NCBI GenBank assembly: GCA_964428355.1
Contig: CAYRYU010000006.1
Coordinates: forward strand, 62,001-126,000
DNA length: 64,000 nucleotides
From: CAYRYU01 sp964428355
Lineage (GTDB): Bacteria > Muiribacteriota > Ozemobacteria > Ozemobacterales > Ozemobacteraceae
Reading direction: 5' to 3'
A program made the position numbers and the translations under genes. The notes below the pieces were generated by a model. The model ran no database searches, was not told where the DNA came from, and saw only the letters and a list, made by a program, of their open reading frames with translations. The first letter of the stretch is position 1. Every line of letters begins with the position of its first letter. Of the stretch, positions 36,094 through 43,740 are shown in pieces.

Positions 36094-36137
36094 AGCTCCC
36101 TCCTTAAAACAGTTTCTCCCTACTCAATATATTACTC

Positions 36138-36168
36138 TTCCGGGACGGAAAAGTTTCCGAAACCGGAA
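36138..36168. other. Nested inverted repeat upstream of paralogue B
   Basis: TTCCGG (36138-36143) pairs with CCGGAA (36163-36168), and inside them CGGAAA (36146-36151) pairs with TTTCCG (36154-36159). It lies 45 bases before the start of paralogue B and just upstream of an AT-rich TAATAT (36127-36132, minus strand) that could be a -10. It could be an operator, or the end of the pseudopilin transcript; no T-tract follows. Confidence 0.35.
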
Positions 36169-36256
36169 AGATCGACGAAAAAACTCTCCAAAGGGCCGGC
36201 GATAGGGCCACTTCTCCCAAGTATATCCGATTTTTCGGGGGATTGGGCCAAAATAA

Positions 36257-37276
36257 TCAAAGCCCCGCAAGCCTTTCCCGCGCCACCCTGGCCTCCAGCT
36301 TGTCACGGTTGGCGTCTTTCGCGATCACCTGTTCGTACAACTTCTTGGCTTCATCCTTCCGGCCCAGGGCCGCGAGCGAGTCAGCGTACTCCAGGGACCA
36401 GACCATGAATTGCTGTTCCTCCGGTTCGGGATTGAGGGCGAAGAGTTCCTGGTAGAGCGAAACGACCCGCTCGTGCCGGCCGGAGTTGCGGCAAGCCATC
36501 AGAAGGCGGTTCTTGGCGTCGGGAATCAACGGCGAGTCAGGATAGTTCTTGATGAGGTGCTCGAGAAGTTCGACGATCCCCTCGTAATTCGGGTTGTCAT
36601 CGGCCATCAGGTACATGTTCGACAGCCTCCAACAGGATTCCTGCGCCCAGTCCGTCTTGGAACACTTCTTGATCACCTGGCGGTGCAACTCCTCGAACTT
36701 CCCGGTTTCATACTTGTTTATTGTGGACATCTCGGCATAGAGTTTCTTTCCCAATGCCTCCTGCTCGTCTTTCGAAAGCTCGGACCCGGAATCGGCCGAC
36801 GAATCCGCGACCGAGGCCTGCGCCGGTTCGGAGGAACCAGTCACCTCGACAGGCTTCTCCTTGTCGAGCTTGGCCAGCCATTCCTTTGCGAAGGAGTTTC
36901 CGGGATCTGCGCCCAGAACTTTCTGCCACTGTTCCTTTGCCGCCGCCTTGTCACCCTTCCGGAATCTGATCAGTCCTAGAAGGTTGAGCAGGGAAGTTTT
37001 GGCGGGGAATCTGGCGATTCCTTCACCCAGAAGCTTCTCGGCCTGATCGTATTTCTGAAGTTTACCCAACAGGGATGCGGCTTCCCGATATACTTCCTCG
37101 GCCGGGGAGTCTTTCAGGAACCGGGCGTAGAGATCGAGGGCCGCGTCGTACTTCTTGTCCTTTTCGAGCGCCCGTCCTTCTTTCAGAACCTTGCCGGTAT
37201 CACCGGCCTGAAGCGAAAAAACGCACGTGAAAACGAAGACGAGAACGATTGGGAAAATGAAACTGGGACTGCGCAT
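36257..37276 (-). CDS. Exported TPR-repeat protein, last gene of the pseudopilin-like operon
   Basis: The 339-residue protein has a signal peptide (MRSPSFIFPIVLVFVFTCVFSLQAGD) and TPR-like helical pairs (ALEKDKKYDAALDLYARFLKDSP, LGKLQKYDQAEKLLGEGIARFP, RFRKGDKAAAKEQWQKVLGADPGN). An acidic Ser-rich joint and a second helical repeat block follow (LEHLIKNYPDSPLIPDAKNRLLMACRNSG). The pattern resembles periplasmic assembly factors such as Tgl- or YbgF-like TPR proteins that organise pili or outer-membrane complexes. The start at 37276 lies one base after the preceding stop and has GGGGAGG upstream; a longer frame would overlap the previous gene. Confidence 0.8.
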   Translation of the reverse strand: MRSPSFIFPIVLVFVFTCVFSLQAGDTGKVLKEGRALEKDKKYDAALDLYARFLKDSPAEEVYREAASLLGKLQKYDQAEKLLGEGIARFPAKTSLLNLLGLIRFRKGDKAAAKEQWQKVLGADPGNSFAKEWLAKLDKEKPVEVTGSSEPAQASVADSSADSGSELSKDEQEALGKKLYAEMSTINKYETGKFEELHRQVIKKCSKTDWAQESCWRLSNMYLMADDNPNYEGIVELLEHLIKNYPDSPLIPDAKNRLLMACRNSGRHERVVSLYQELFALNPEPEEQQFMVWSLEYADSLAALGRKDEAKKLYEQVIAKDANRDKLEARVARERLAGL

Positions 37277-37277
37277 G

Positions 37278-37892
37278 CTATTTGTTGACCTCCCCGAATG
37301 AGATTCTGGGCTCGAGACAAACGGAATGAAACTGGCAGACGATTGCCAGGGTCGAAGCCTTGCCTTCCCCCTTTTCATCAGACCGAAGCTGCATAGCCAC
37401 GTTCAGATGCCGGAAGGTCTCGGGCTTCGGGTAGGGTTGCAGAAGCAGGGAAACCACCTGTTTCGCTCCATGGAAATCGGTCTTTACCGATTCCTTCTTC
37501 GGTGGCGTCCCCGGAATCAGCCTTTCGGCCGTCCGGAAAAGGGTTTTGGAGTCGGGATCATACTCGTAGACCGCATCGAGGGTCTCCCCGTCCTGGATCA
37601 TGGTGAAGGCAAAGGCGTTCTTCGTGCACTTTTCAACGTTGACGACCTTGAGGGACCTGATGTCGGTCCTCAACCGCTCAACGATGTTGTCCATAAGGAC
37701 CTGGGTGTTCAGCATGTCGGTCCCCTTCTTGAAGGACCGTGTTGTCCGGCTCATCATGACGGTTCCCCCCAGGAGGATCAGGCTGGAAAGAGCTACTACT
37801 ACCATGATTTCGACCACGGACATCCCCTTGAGGGCTGTTCGACCACCCCTTACGCAGGCATTTCCCATGAAAGAGAGGATGAACCGGCTCAC
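37278..37892 (-). CDS. Pseudopilin-like protein (PilW/GspJ type)
   Basis: The 204-residue protein has a prepilin-like N-terminus: a short basic leader, then G-MSVVEIMVVVALSSLILLGG, with the expected Glu at position +5 after the cleavage Gly. Prepilin peptidase would cut between Gly23 and Met24 and N-methylate the new end. The rest is a ~150-residue globular part with no named motif. Its ATG overlaps the preceding gene's stop by four bases. The run of three such proteins with a TPR protein points to a type IV pilus or type II secretion-like pseudopilus, but no ATPase, secretin or peptidase gene is in the window. Confidence 0.83.
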   Translation of the reverse strand: MSRFILSFMGNACVRGGRTALKGMSVVEIMVVVALSSLILLGGTVMMSRTTRSFKKGTDMLNTQVLMDNIVERLRTDIRSLKVVNVEKCTKNAFAFTMIQDGETLDAVYEYDPDSKTLFRTAERLIPGTPPKKESVKTDFHGAKQVVSLLLQPYPKPETFRHLNVAMQLRSDEKGEGKASTLAIVCQFHSVCLEPRISFGEVNK

Positions 37893-38395
37893 AAATCTTC
37901 CTTGTACTTTATGGAATCGAGCAGCAACGACTGGCGGGATCCTTCGCTTCCCTCATCGACGCGCCAGCTGACCAGTACCGTCAGCCGGAATAGCTGGTCT
38001 TTCTCGCCGGAATCGGACCCCGGGGTCGTCACCACCTTGAATTTGAAGAACCGGAATGACTTCTTCAGGTCTTCCTTGAATTGATCCTTGCTGCCGGGAA
38101 GATCGGGCGCGTCGAGAATCTTCTCGAGAAGGGGGTCGTTCATGACCTCGATCCAATCCTTGCTTTCGAGGCCTTTCGCCTCCTTGAGGGACTCCTCGTA
38201 AGGCAGGGCAAGGAGCCGGTCCATGATGCTCGCGCATATCTGGCCGGCCATCATGTGTTTCCCGACGGAATAGGTTCCGCGAGTCGAGCTCTGGCTGAAC
38301 GTGAGGATTGGTATCATCGCGAAGCTGAAAATAACGAAACCGACAAGCAGCTCCAGCATCGAGAGACCGGAGGCTGACCTTCCCAATGAGATCAC
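37889..38395 (-). CDS. Pseudopilin-like protein (PilV/GspI type)
   Basis: The 168-residue protein starts at a GTG that overlaps the stop of the preceding gene (GTGA). The leader VISLGRSASG is followed by LSMLELLVGFVIFSFAMIPIL, a classic prepilin N-terminus with Glu at +5. The globular part has ~140 residues. A much longer open frame upstream in the same phase is only a shadow of the preceding gene; the prepilin leader fixes the true start. Translational coupling to both neighbours is evident from the four-base overlaps. Confidence 0.85.
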   Translation of the reverse strand: MISLGRSASGLSMLELLVGFVIFSFAMIPILTFSQSSTRGTYSVGKHMMAGQICASIMDRLLALPYEESLKEAKGLESKDWIEVMNDPLLEKILDAPDLPGSKDQFKEDLKKSFRFFKFKVVTTPGSDSGEKDQLFRLTVLVSWRVDEGSEGSRQSLLLDSIKYKEDL

Positions 38396-40650
38396 GGCTG
38401 GGACGCCTCCTCCGAAAACAGTTTGTATCCCTGCATGTAGGGGGAGATGCCGATCACGGTCGAGGGGGGCGCTTCCGCCATCGACGGCACATAGAAGAAA
38501 AAGGAATCCCCCGCGCCACGGCCGAACTCCCGTGCCCGGTTTTCCATTCGGGGGGTACTGACCGCGATGCCCCCGCAGAAGATGATCCTCTGGTCCCCGG
38601 TCCAGGAGATCTGGTCGAACGCGGAACCGAGTTTGGGACGGAGGGAGATGACCTGGACCCCGACCTGCCGGTCGCCAGTGAGCTTTATCGCGGCCCCATT
38701 CAGACTGACGAAAGTCAGGAACTGTTCCTGCTTCACGCTCTGGATGGCTTTCGTGATCTCGTCGATCAGGGCCTCGTCCTTCTTCTTGAAATCGAACCCC
38801 CGGGTGATATTGGGGAGGGAAATCTCGTTCTCCACCAGCACTATTCCACCACGGACATCCTTGGTCGTGATGTCTTCCGAGATCCTCAGGTTCCCCTTGA
38901 CGTAGACCACGCCGTCGACCCAGAAACGGCCGTTTCCATGCCCGGAAGCCTTGAGGAACGACTCCTGGTTGGGATAGAACCGGGTGATCCTTGCCTGGAC
39001 GCTCTTGAGCCCGGTATCGTCTATCCGTTTCTTCGGATCGATCTGGAACCATTTTTCCCCGAAGTAGTCGAAGGACTTGTTGAGCTTCATTCCATCTTTC
39101 GGTGAGAAGTTCTTGAATGAGTAGGGGGAATGGCTCTGCTTGCTTTCGGGGTTCAGGCAGAAATAATGGTCGGGCCCGGGGGGAACGAAGTCGGCACCGC
39201 CGGAAACGATGCGGGACATGAAATCCGTGTATTTCTTGTTGGGGTCATCCGGTTTGAACCTCCTCGAATCGATGTCGAGCCAGGTTTTCGATTCGGGCCA
39301 GTTGCTCTCGTCCCCGTATTTGAGGAACTCGAACCCGCTTGGGTGCTTGAAGAAGGTCAGGATGACGAAACGTCCGAAGACCTTTCCAAAGACCTCCCTG
39401 AGGGGACCGGCATAGTCGGGATCGATTCCCTCCCCGTTGGGCCCGAAAAGCTTGAGGGAGCTGGCCAGGGTCAGGAACTTCTCCCCGCCGTTGATGAGTT
39501 CCTTGTAGTTGGGGTCCCCTCCGAGCATGTCCGCGAGCTTGTAGGCGGAACCCGCAAAAAAGCCCTCGTCCGGATCCACGAGCTCGTTGCAGAACCCCAG
39601 GACCCCCATCGCGGCCTCGTGTCCGAAGCTGCTGAGGGGGATCTTCATTCCCCTGAAGCTGATCGGCTTCTTCTGCCCGTCCTTGCCGACGACTTCGAAC
39701 AGGGGAACGTTCTGGAGAGGCTCATTGGTGGTATTCACCTTGAACCATTCGGGCCAGATCTGCCAGACCTCGCTCATCTTTCCTTCCCGGTAACTCTTCT
39801 CCCCCGCGACGTTGAGGTAGATCGGCTTTTCTTCGCTGCCGAGGAAAACCCTTCCCTGGCGGTCCTTGTTCGAAGGCTCCTCATTGATCGAGGGCATCAG
39901 GATCCAGGGCTGGTTCCCCTTGAACTCGGTCACGTTCCCGGGAACATCCTTGGGGTGGATGCTCTCCTTGGTGAAAACGATGTTGAGCTTGTCCTGGGCA
40001 CCGCAGAAATGCTGCTGCTCGAGGTGGATCTGGTCGCAGAAAAGGACGAACTCCCGCAGGATCGGGGTCAGCCTCATCACCACGGAAAAGGGGTATTGGA
40101 CGGACATCGTGTAAGGTCGTTTGTTGAAGGTGATGCTGCAGGTGACCGAAAGGAATCCGCGTTTTTCCAGGTTTTTCAGCGAAGCGGGTACATCGATGAT
40201 GTCGGGATAACCGAGGGGGGAGATTCCGACGAGCTTCACAACCGGGCGGGCCTTGGGATCCTTCAGGTCTATCCTCAGGTCTTCGGCAAGCTGCGACAGA
40301 AGGCCCTTCGCCTCGTAGTTGATGGGAACCGCGATGCCTTTGGCCGGGTCCATGGGGGTGGAACCGGCTTTGAGAAAGGTTTCGACGATCGGATCGACCT
40401 TCCCCGCGGTAGTCGATGGGGACGGATTGTAGGCTTCTTTCGTCTTGAGGTTGATCTTCCTGACGACATCGTTGACATAGGATTCCAGGAAATACCGGGC
40501 GATCTGGGTGTGATCCCCGATCGTCAACAACTGGGAATGGCCGCTTAGCCGCCTCGAGATGGCGAACGCGAAAAGGACCATCACCGAGATCAGGCCGATG
40601 AGAATCAGGGCCAGCGATCCCCTTTTCCAGGGGAGGGATTCCCTTACCAT
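38392..40650 (-). CDS. Large membrane-anchored PilX/GspK-like protein, first gene of the pseudopilin-like operon
   Basis: The 752-residue protein begins MVRESLPWKRGSLALILIGL and continues ISVMVLFAFAISRR, the basic-then-hydrophobic N-terminus of PilX/GspK-type pseudopilin-like proteins, although without a Glu at +5. About 710 residues follow that I cannot assign, far longer than usual for PilX. The start at 40650 is decided by the promoter: its -10 box ends seven bases upstream, so transcription should begin at or next to the ATG and there is no room for a ribosome site. Longer in-frame starts would lie upstream of the promoter. It is followed by three overlapping or abutting genes. Confidence 0.8.
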   Translation of the reverse strand: MVRESLPWKRGSLALILIGLISVMVLFAFAISRRLSGHSQLLTIGDHTQIARYFLESYVNDVVRKINLKTKEAYNPSPSTTAGKVDPIVETFLKAGSTPMDPAKGIAVPINYEAKGLLSQLAEDLRIDLKDPKARPVVKLVGISPLGYPDIIDVPASLKNLEKRGFLSVTCSITFNKRPYTMSVQYPFSVVMRLTPILREFVLFCDQIHLEQQHFCGAQDKLNIVFTKESIHPKDVPGNVTEFKGNQPWILMPSINEEPSNKDRQGRVFLGSEEKPIYLNVAGEKSYREGKMSEVWQIWPEWFKVNTTNEPLQNVPLFEVVGKDGQKKPISFRGMKIPLSSFGHEAAMGVLGFCNELVDPDEGFFAGSAYKLADMLGGDPNYKELINGGEKFLTLASSLKLFGPNGEGIDPDYAGPLREVFGKVFGRFVILTFFKHPSGFEFLKYGDESNWPESKTWLDIDSRRFKPDDPNKKYTDFMSRIVSGGADFVPPGPDHYFCLNPESKQSHSPYSFKNFSPKDGMKLNKSFDYFGEKWFQIDPKKRIDDTGLKSVQARITRFYPNQESFLKASGHGNGRFWVDGVVYVKGNLRISEDITTKDVRGGIVLVENEISLPNITRGFDFKKKDEALIDEITKAIQSVKQEQFLTFVSLNGAAIKLTGDRQVGVQVISLRPKLGSAFDQISWTGDQRIIFCGGIAVSTPRMENRAREFGRGAGDSFFFYVPSMAEAPPSTVIGISPYMQGYKLFSEEASQP

Positions 40651-40656
40651 GAGACC

Positions 40657-40685
40657 ATTATAAAGCTCCCAGCGCGAGTTGTCCA
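40657..40685 (-). promoter_or_regulatory. Near-consensus promoter giving a predicted leaderless message
   Basis: On the minus strand TGGACA (40680-40685), a 17-base spacer and a perfect TATAAT (40657-40662) are followed by six bases and then the ATG of the pseudopilin-like operon (40648-40650). The expected +1 is the A of the ATG. No Shine-Dalgarno sequence can precede the start codon. Confidence 0.78.
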
Positions 40686-40800
40686 TTTTCCGAAGAGCGG
40701 GTTTCCCCACCATTTGCGGGATGGGGGGAAGGGTACACAAGGGAAGGTTCGGGCACGGCCAGAAACCTGGATTGCCGCCTCTTCCCGCCCCATTTTTTCC

Positions 40801-40829
40801 TTGACAGGGGGAGTTCTCTATGATAGGAT
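40801..40829 (+). promoter_or_regulatory. Promoter of tRNA-Thr
   Basis: TTGACA (40801-40806) and TAGGAT (40824-40829) are exactly 17 bases apart. The start of transcription would be near 40836, 17 bases before the mature tRNA. Confidence 0.75.
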
Positions 40830-40852
40830 TTCAGCGATTTGTTGCGGTTTTC

Positions 40853-40924
<72 letters not shown>

Positions 40925-40971
40925 AATCTTGGTCTTCGGTGGACAGAGTCGTACAAAAACCTGGGTGATGG

Positions 40972-41901
40972 ATGCAATCGAAACTCATCGGAAAAAGTGC
41001 GGGAATTCTTGAAGTCCTCAACCTGATTGCCAAGGTATCCCAGGGTGATGTCACCGTTCTGGTCACCGGAGAAAGCGGGACGGGCAAGGAGATGGTCGCC
41101 CAGACCATTTTCGAGTCCAGCCCCCGGCGGGGAAAGTCGTTCATCAAGCTGAACTGCGCGGCGATCCCCTCCGAGCTCCTTGAAAGTCAAATGTTCGGAC
41201 ACGAGCGCGGCGCCTTCACCGGGGCGGTCAGCCGCCAGGAAGGCTGCTTCGAAAGAGCCAATCATGGCGTCCTGTTCCTCGACGAGGTCGCCGACATGTC
41301 GCTCGTAACCCAGACAAAACTCCTTCGGGTTCTTCAGGAACAGGAGTTCGAGCGGATCGGCGGAAAGGAAACCATCAAGGTCGATGTCCGGTTCATCGTT
41401 GCCACCAACAAAGACCTGGCGGAGGAGATCCGCAAGAACCGGTTCCGGGAAGATCTTTACTACCGGTTGAACGTCGTCGAGATCAAGATCCCGCCGCTCC
41501 GTGAAAGGATGGAGGACCTCTCGGCCCTGGTCGATTCCTTCCTGCAAAGCTTCGTGAAAAAGTATGGGAAACCCAGCATGTCGATCAGCCCGGAGGGCAT
41601 GAAGGTCCTGTCCGAGTACCAGTGGCCCGGCAACGTCAGGGAGTTGAGAAACGTCGTGGAGCGGGCCGTCGTGCTTTCCCAGAAGGATGTCGTACAGCCC
41701 GAGGATTTCCCCGAAAAGATCCGGCAACCCGCCCCTTCGCTCGGGCTCAAGCTGGGTGAAGACCAGATTCTCACCCTCGAGGAGATGGAGCATCTATACG
41801 TTAAGAAGATCCTCGAGTTTACGGGCGGCAACAAGCTCCAGGCCGCGCGGATTCTGAACATCGATCCGAAGACCCTTCGGACGAAACTCCACGGGGAATG
41901 A
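40972..41901 (+). CDS. Sigma-54-dependent activator: AAA+ domain and Fis-type DNA-binding end, no sensor domain
   Basis: The 309-residue protein is an enhancer-binding activator that uses ATP to open sigma-54 promoters. It has GESGTGKE (Walker A, residues 33-40), GAFTGA (80-85, the sigma-54 contact loop), LFLDEVAD (Walker B), the arginine-finger region RFREDLYYRLN, and a Fis-type helix-turn-helix (NKLQAARILNIDPKTLRTKL). The usual N-terminal receiver, GAF or PAS domain is absent, as in PspF, so control must come from a partner or from expression. The start is weakly supported, but only 47 bases separate it from tRNA-Thr, so no sensor domain can be hidden upstream. I saw no clear -24/-12 promoter in the window. 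Confidence 0.94.
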   Translation: MQSKLIGKSAGILEVLNLIAKVSQGDVTVLVTGESGTGKEMVAQTIFESSPRRGKSFIKLNCAAIPSELLESQMFGHERGAFTGAVSRQEGCFERANHGVLFLDEVADMSLVTQTKLLRVLQEQEFERIGGKETIKVDVRFIVATNKDLAEEIRKNRFREDLYYRLNVVEIKIPPLRERMEDLSALVDSFLQSFVKKYGKPSMSISPEGMKVLSEYQWPGNVRELRNVVERAVVLSQKDVVQPEDFPEKIRQPAPSLGLKLGEDQILTLEEMEHLYVKKILEFTGGNKLQAARILNIDPKTLRTKLHGE

Positions 41902-41918
41902 CGTGAAGAGAGGCATTT

Positions 41919-42197
41919 ATGGCAGTTTTCCGGATGATCAACAAGATGGAGCAGTTTGTTAAGGCGTATGTCGAACAGACCTTCGAGAACGACTCCGCCC
42001 TTTGCCCTTGCGAACGTTGCCGGATGGATGTCCTCGCCCTCTCCCTGAATTCGCTCCCACCAAAGTACGTTGTAACAGAGTTCGGAGATATAGTCACAAA
42101 TGTGGACCTCGACTCCAGCCAGTGGAAGGCTGACATAATGATGGCGGTGCTGAAGGCCGTCAACGTGGTCAAGGGGAAACCACGGCACGGTAAATAA
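41919..42197 (+). CDS. ComFB-domain protein
   Basis: The 92-residue protein matches the ComFB family, with the run CPCERCRMDVLALSLNSLPP. The Cys triad C29-x-C31-x2-C34 probably binds zinc, as reported for this family. ComFB was named from the Bacillus competence operon; homologues in cyanobacteria are reported to bind cyclic di-nucleotide messengers. It lies 17 bases after the sigma-54 activator and 34 bases before a STAS protein on the same strand. GAGAGG precedes the ATG. No competence genes such as comEC or comFA are nearby, so a small regulatory role is more likely than DNA uptake. Confidence 0.85.
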   Translation: MAVFRMINKMEQFVKAYVEQTFENDSALCPCERCRMDVLALSLNSLPPKYVVTEFGDIVTNVDLDSSQWKADIMMAVLKAVNVVKGKPRHGK

Positions 42198-42231
42198 CCC
42201 CAACCAAGTTTGAAAATTGGAGGACTGATCA

Positions 42232-42606
42232 ATGGCTGAAAAGAAAAACGGTGGCGGAAAAGACAAGCTGACTTTCGAGATGAAGGATTCCGACAAGGGT
42301 TATATCGTTCTTTCCTTCGTCGGAGATCTCGACATGTGGACCCTTCCTCTTGCCAAGGAGAAGATCAACGGCCTGATCCAGGAAAAGAAGGTCAAGATCG
42401 TCCTGGATCTCGAGCGGATGAACTACATCGATTCCTCCGGCCTCGGCTTCTTCATCGGAACCCTCAAGAAGCTCCGCGATGCCGGTGGAGACCTCATCCT
42501 GATCAACCTGAATGCCTACATCTACGGGATTTTCAAGCTCATCCAGCTGCAACATATCATCCAGACCTACGACACTCTCGAGGATGCCAAGAAACATTTC
42601 CAGTAA
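42232..42606 (+). CDS. STAS-domain anti-sigma factor antagonist-like protein
   Basis: The 124-residue protein is a single STAS domain of the SpoIIAA/RsbV type. The motif NYIDSSGLGFF carries the serine (Ser68 or Ser69) that anti-sigma kinases phosphorylate and PP2C phosphatases dephosphorylate. The N-terminal 12 residues are Lys/Gly-rich. GGAGG lies before the ATG. Such proteins release a sigma factor from its anti-sigma partner when dephosphorylated. The two SpoIIE-type phosphatases at 53992-60101 are candidate activators, but no RsbW-type kinase or partner sigma factor is in the window. Confidence 0.93.
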   Translation: MAEKKNGGGKDKLTFEMKDSDKGYIVLSFVGDLDMWTLPLAKEKINGLIQEKKVKIVLDLERMNYIDSSGLGFFIGTLKKLRDAGGDLILINLNAYIYGIFKLIQLQHIIQTYDTLEDAKKHFQ

Positions 42607-42630
42607 TCCGAACTTACAGGGAGAACTACA

Positions 42631-42957
42631 ATGAAACCCAAGATCCACCCCGATTTCCACAAAGTGAACATCACCTGCGCCTGCGGTAACGCTTTCGAGG
42701 GACGCTCCACGTCCAAGGAACTCAAGGTCGAAGTCTGCTCCGCATGCCACCCCTTCTTCACGGGGACGCAACGGTTCGTAGACACCGCGGGACGCGTCGA
42801 ACGCTTCCAGGCCAAGATCGAGACCCAGAAGAAGGTCGCAGCCGAGAAAGCGGCAAAAAAGCCCCGCGTGGCCAGGAAATCCGAAAAGGTCGAAAAGGCT
42901 GAGAAGGCCGAAGAGGCCCCCGCTGCCGAAAAGACCGTCACTCCCACGGAGAACTAG
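42631..42957 (+). CDS. rpmE: Ribosomal protein L31 with an extended basic/acidic tail
   Basis: The first ~68 residues are a normal zinc-type L31: MKPKIHPDFHKVNITCACGN, then Cys36 and Cys39 (CSACHPFFTGTQRFVDTAGRV style), giving zinc ligands C16, C18, C36 and C39. The remaining ~40 residues are a Lys/Ala/Glu tail (for example KAEKAEEAPAAEK) not found in the usual 66-75-residue protein. The protein bridges the two ribosomal subunits. GGGAGA precedes the ATG and a terminator follows the stop. Confidence 0.96.
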   Translation: MKPKIHPDFHKVNITCACGNAFEGRSTSKELKVEVCSACHPFFTGTQRFVDTAGRVERFQAKIETQKKVAAEKAAKKPRVARKSEKVEKAEKAEEAPAAEKTVTPTEN

Positions 42958-42987
42958 TATTTCCAGGGAAAACCCCCGCCACCGGAG

Positions 42988-43015
42988 ATCCCCCGCGGTG
43001 TTCCCGTCGGGGGAT
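42988..43015 (+). terminator. Intrinsic terminator after rpmE
   Basis: ATCCCCCG (42988-42995) pairs with CGGGGGAT (43008-43015) and is followed by ATTTCTGTTTTT. It lies 30 bases after the rpmE stop and just before thyX, so thyX transcription must start close by or pass through it. Confidence 0.75.
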
Positions 43016-43032
43016 ATTTCTGTTTTTCCCGT

Positions 43033-43740
43033 ATGAACGTTTTCCTGCTGAAATCGACTCCCGACCCCGACCGGGTCGTGGCCCTGGCGGCCCGGAGATG
43101 CTATTCATCGCTTCCGGCATCTGGAATCGAGGAGAAGCTCTCGGACGGAGATGTGGAACGCCTTCTCGCTCTCCTCCGCCAGCGGAATCACCTCTCCCCG
43201 TTCGAACACGTGAGCTTCACGTTCACCGCCGACGGGGTGTCGCGGGCACTCTCCCACCAGCTTGTCCGGCACCGCATCGCCTCCTATTCGCAGGAGAGCC
43301 AGCGATACGTCGATTACGTCAAGCTGGATGGGCTCCCTTACATCACTCCCCCGAAAATCGCCAGAGATCCCGAGGCAAAACGGATCTTCGATTCGGCCAT
43401 GGGGCATTCGCTCCAGGCATACCGCGAGATGATGGGAATGGGTGTCCCGCCCGAGGACGCCCGCTACGTATTCCCGAACTCCGTCGAGACGAAACTGGTG
43501 TTCACCCTCAATGCCCGAAGCTTGTTCAACTTTTTCGAGCAACGCTGCTGCCTGAAAGCCCAATGGGAGATCAGGGCGCTCGCTGAGGGAATGCTGAAGA
43601 TCTGCCGGGAGGCCGCTCCCCGGGTTTTCCGGACCGCCGGCCCTCCCTGCAGGTATGAAAGGCCCTTCTGCCGGGAGAACGACCTCTCCTGCCCTTCGAA
43701 CCCCGAGAAAAAGGCTCTTTCCAAGGAGACTGACCAATGA
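43033..43740 (+). CDS. thyX: Flavin-dependent thymidylate synthase ThyX
   Basis: ThyX makes dTMP from dUMP using methylene-tetrahydrofolate, FAD and NADPH, in place of ThyA. The signature RHRIASYSQESQRY (residues 79-92) matches the RHRxxSxxxxSxR ThyX motif exactly. NARSLFNFFEQRCCLKAQWEIR is the second typical block. The 235-residue length is normal. No thyA is present in the window. The stop overlaps the start of the chorismate mutase gene by four bases (ATGA). Confidence 0.97.
   Translation: MNVFLLKSTPDPDRVVALAARRCYSSLPASGIEEKLSDGDVERLLALLRQRNHLSPFEHVSFTFTADGVSRALSHQLVRHRIASYSQESQRYVDYVKLDGLPYITPPKIARDPEAKRIFDSAMGHSLQAYREMMGMGVPPEDARYVFPNSVETKLVFTLNARSLFNFFEQRCCLKAQWEIRALAEGMLKICREAAPRVFRTAGPPCRYERPFCRENDLSCPSNPEKKALSKETDQ

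Noticed and set aside
40801..40830. Treating the TTGACA/TATGAT pair (12-base spacing) as the promoter before tRNA-Thr
   Set aside because: A 12-base spacer is too short; TTGACA with TAGGAT at 17 bases fits better.
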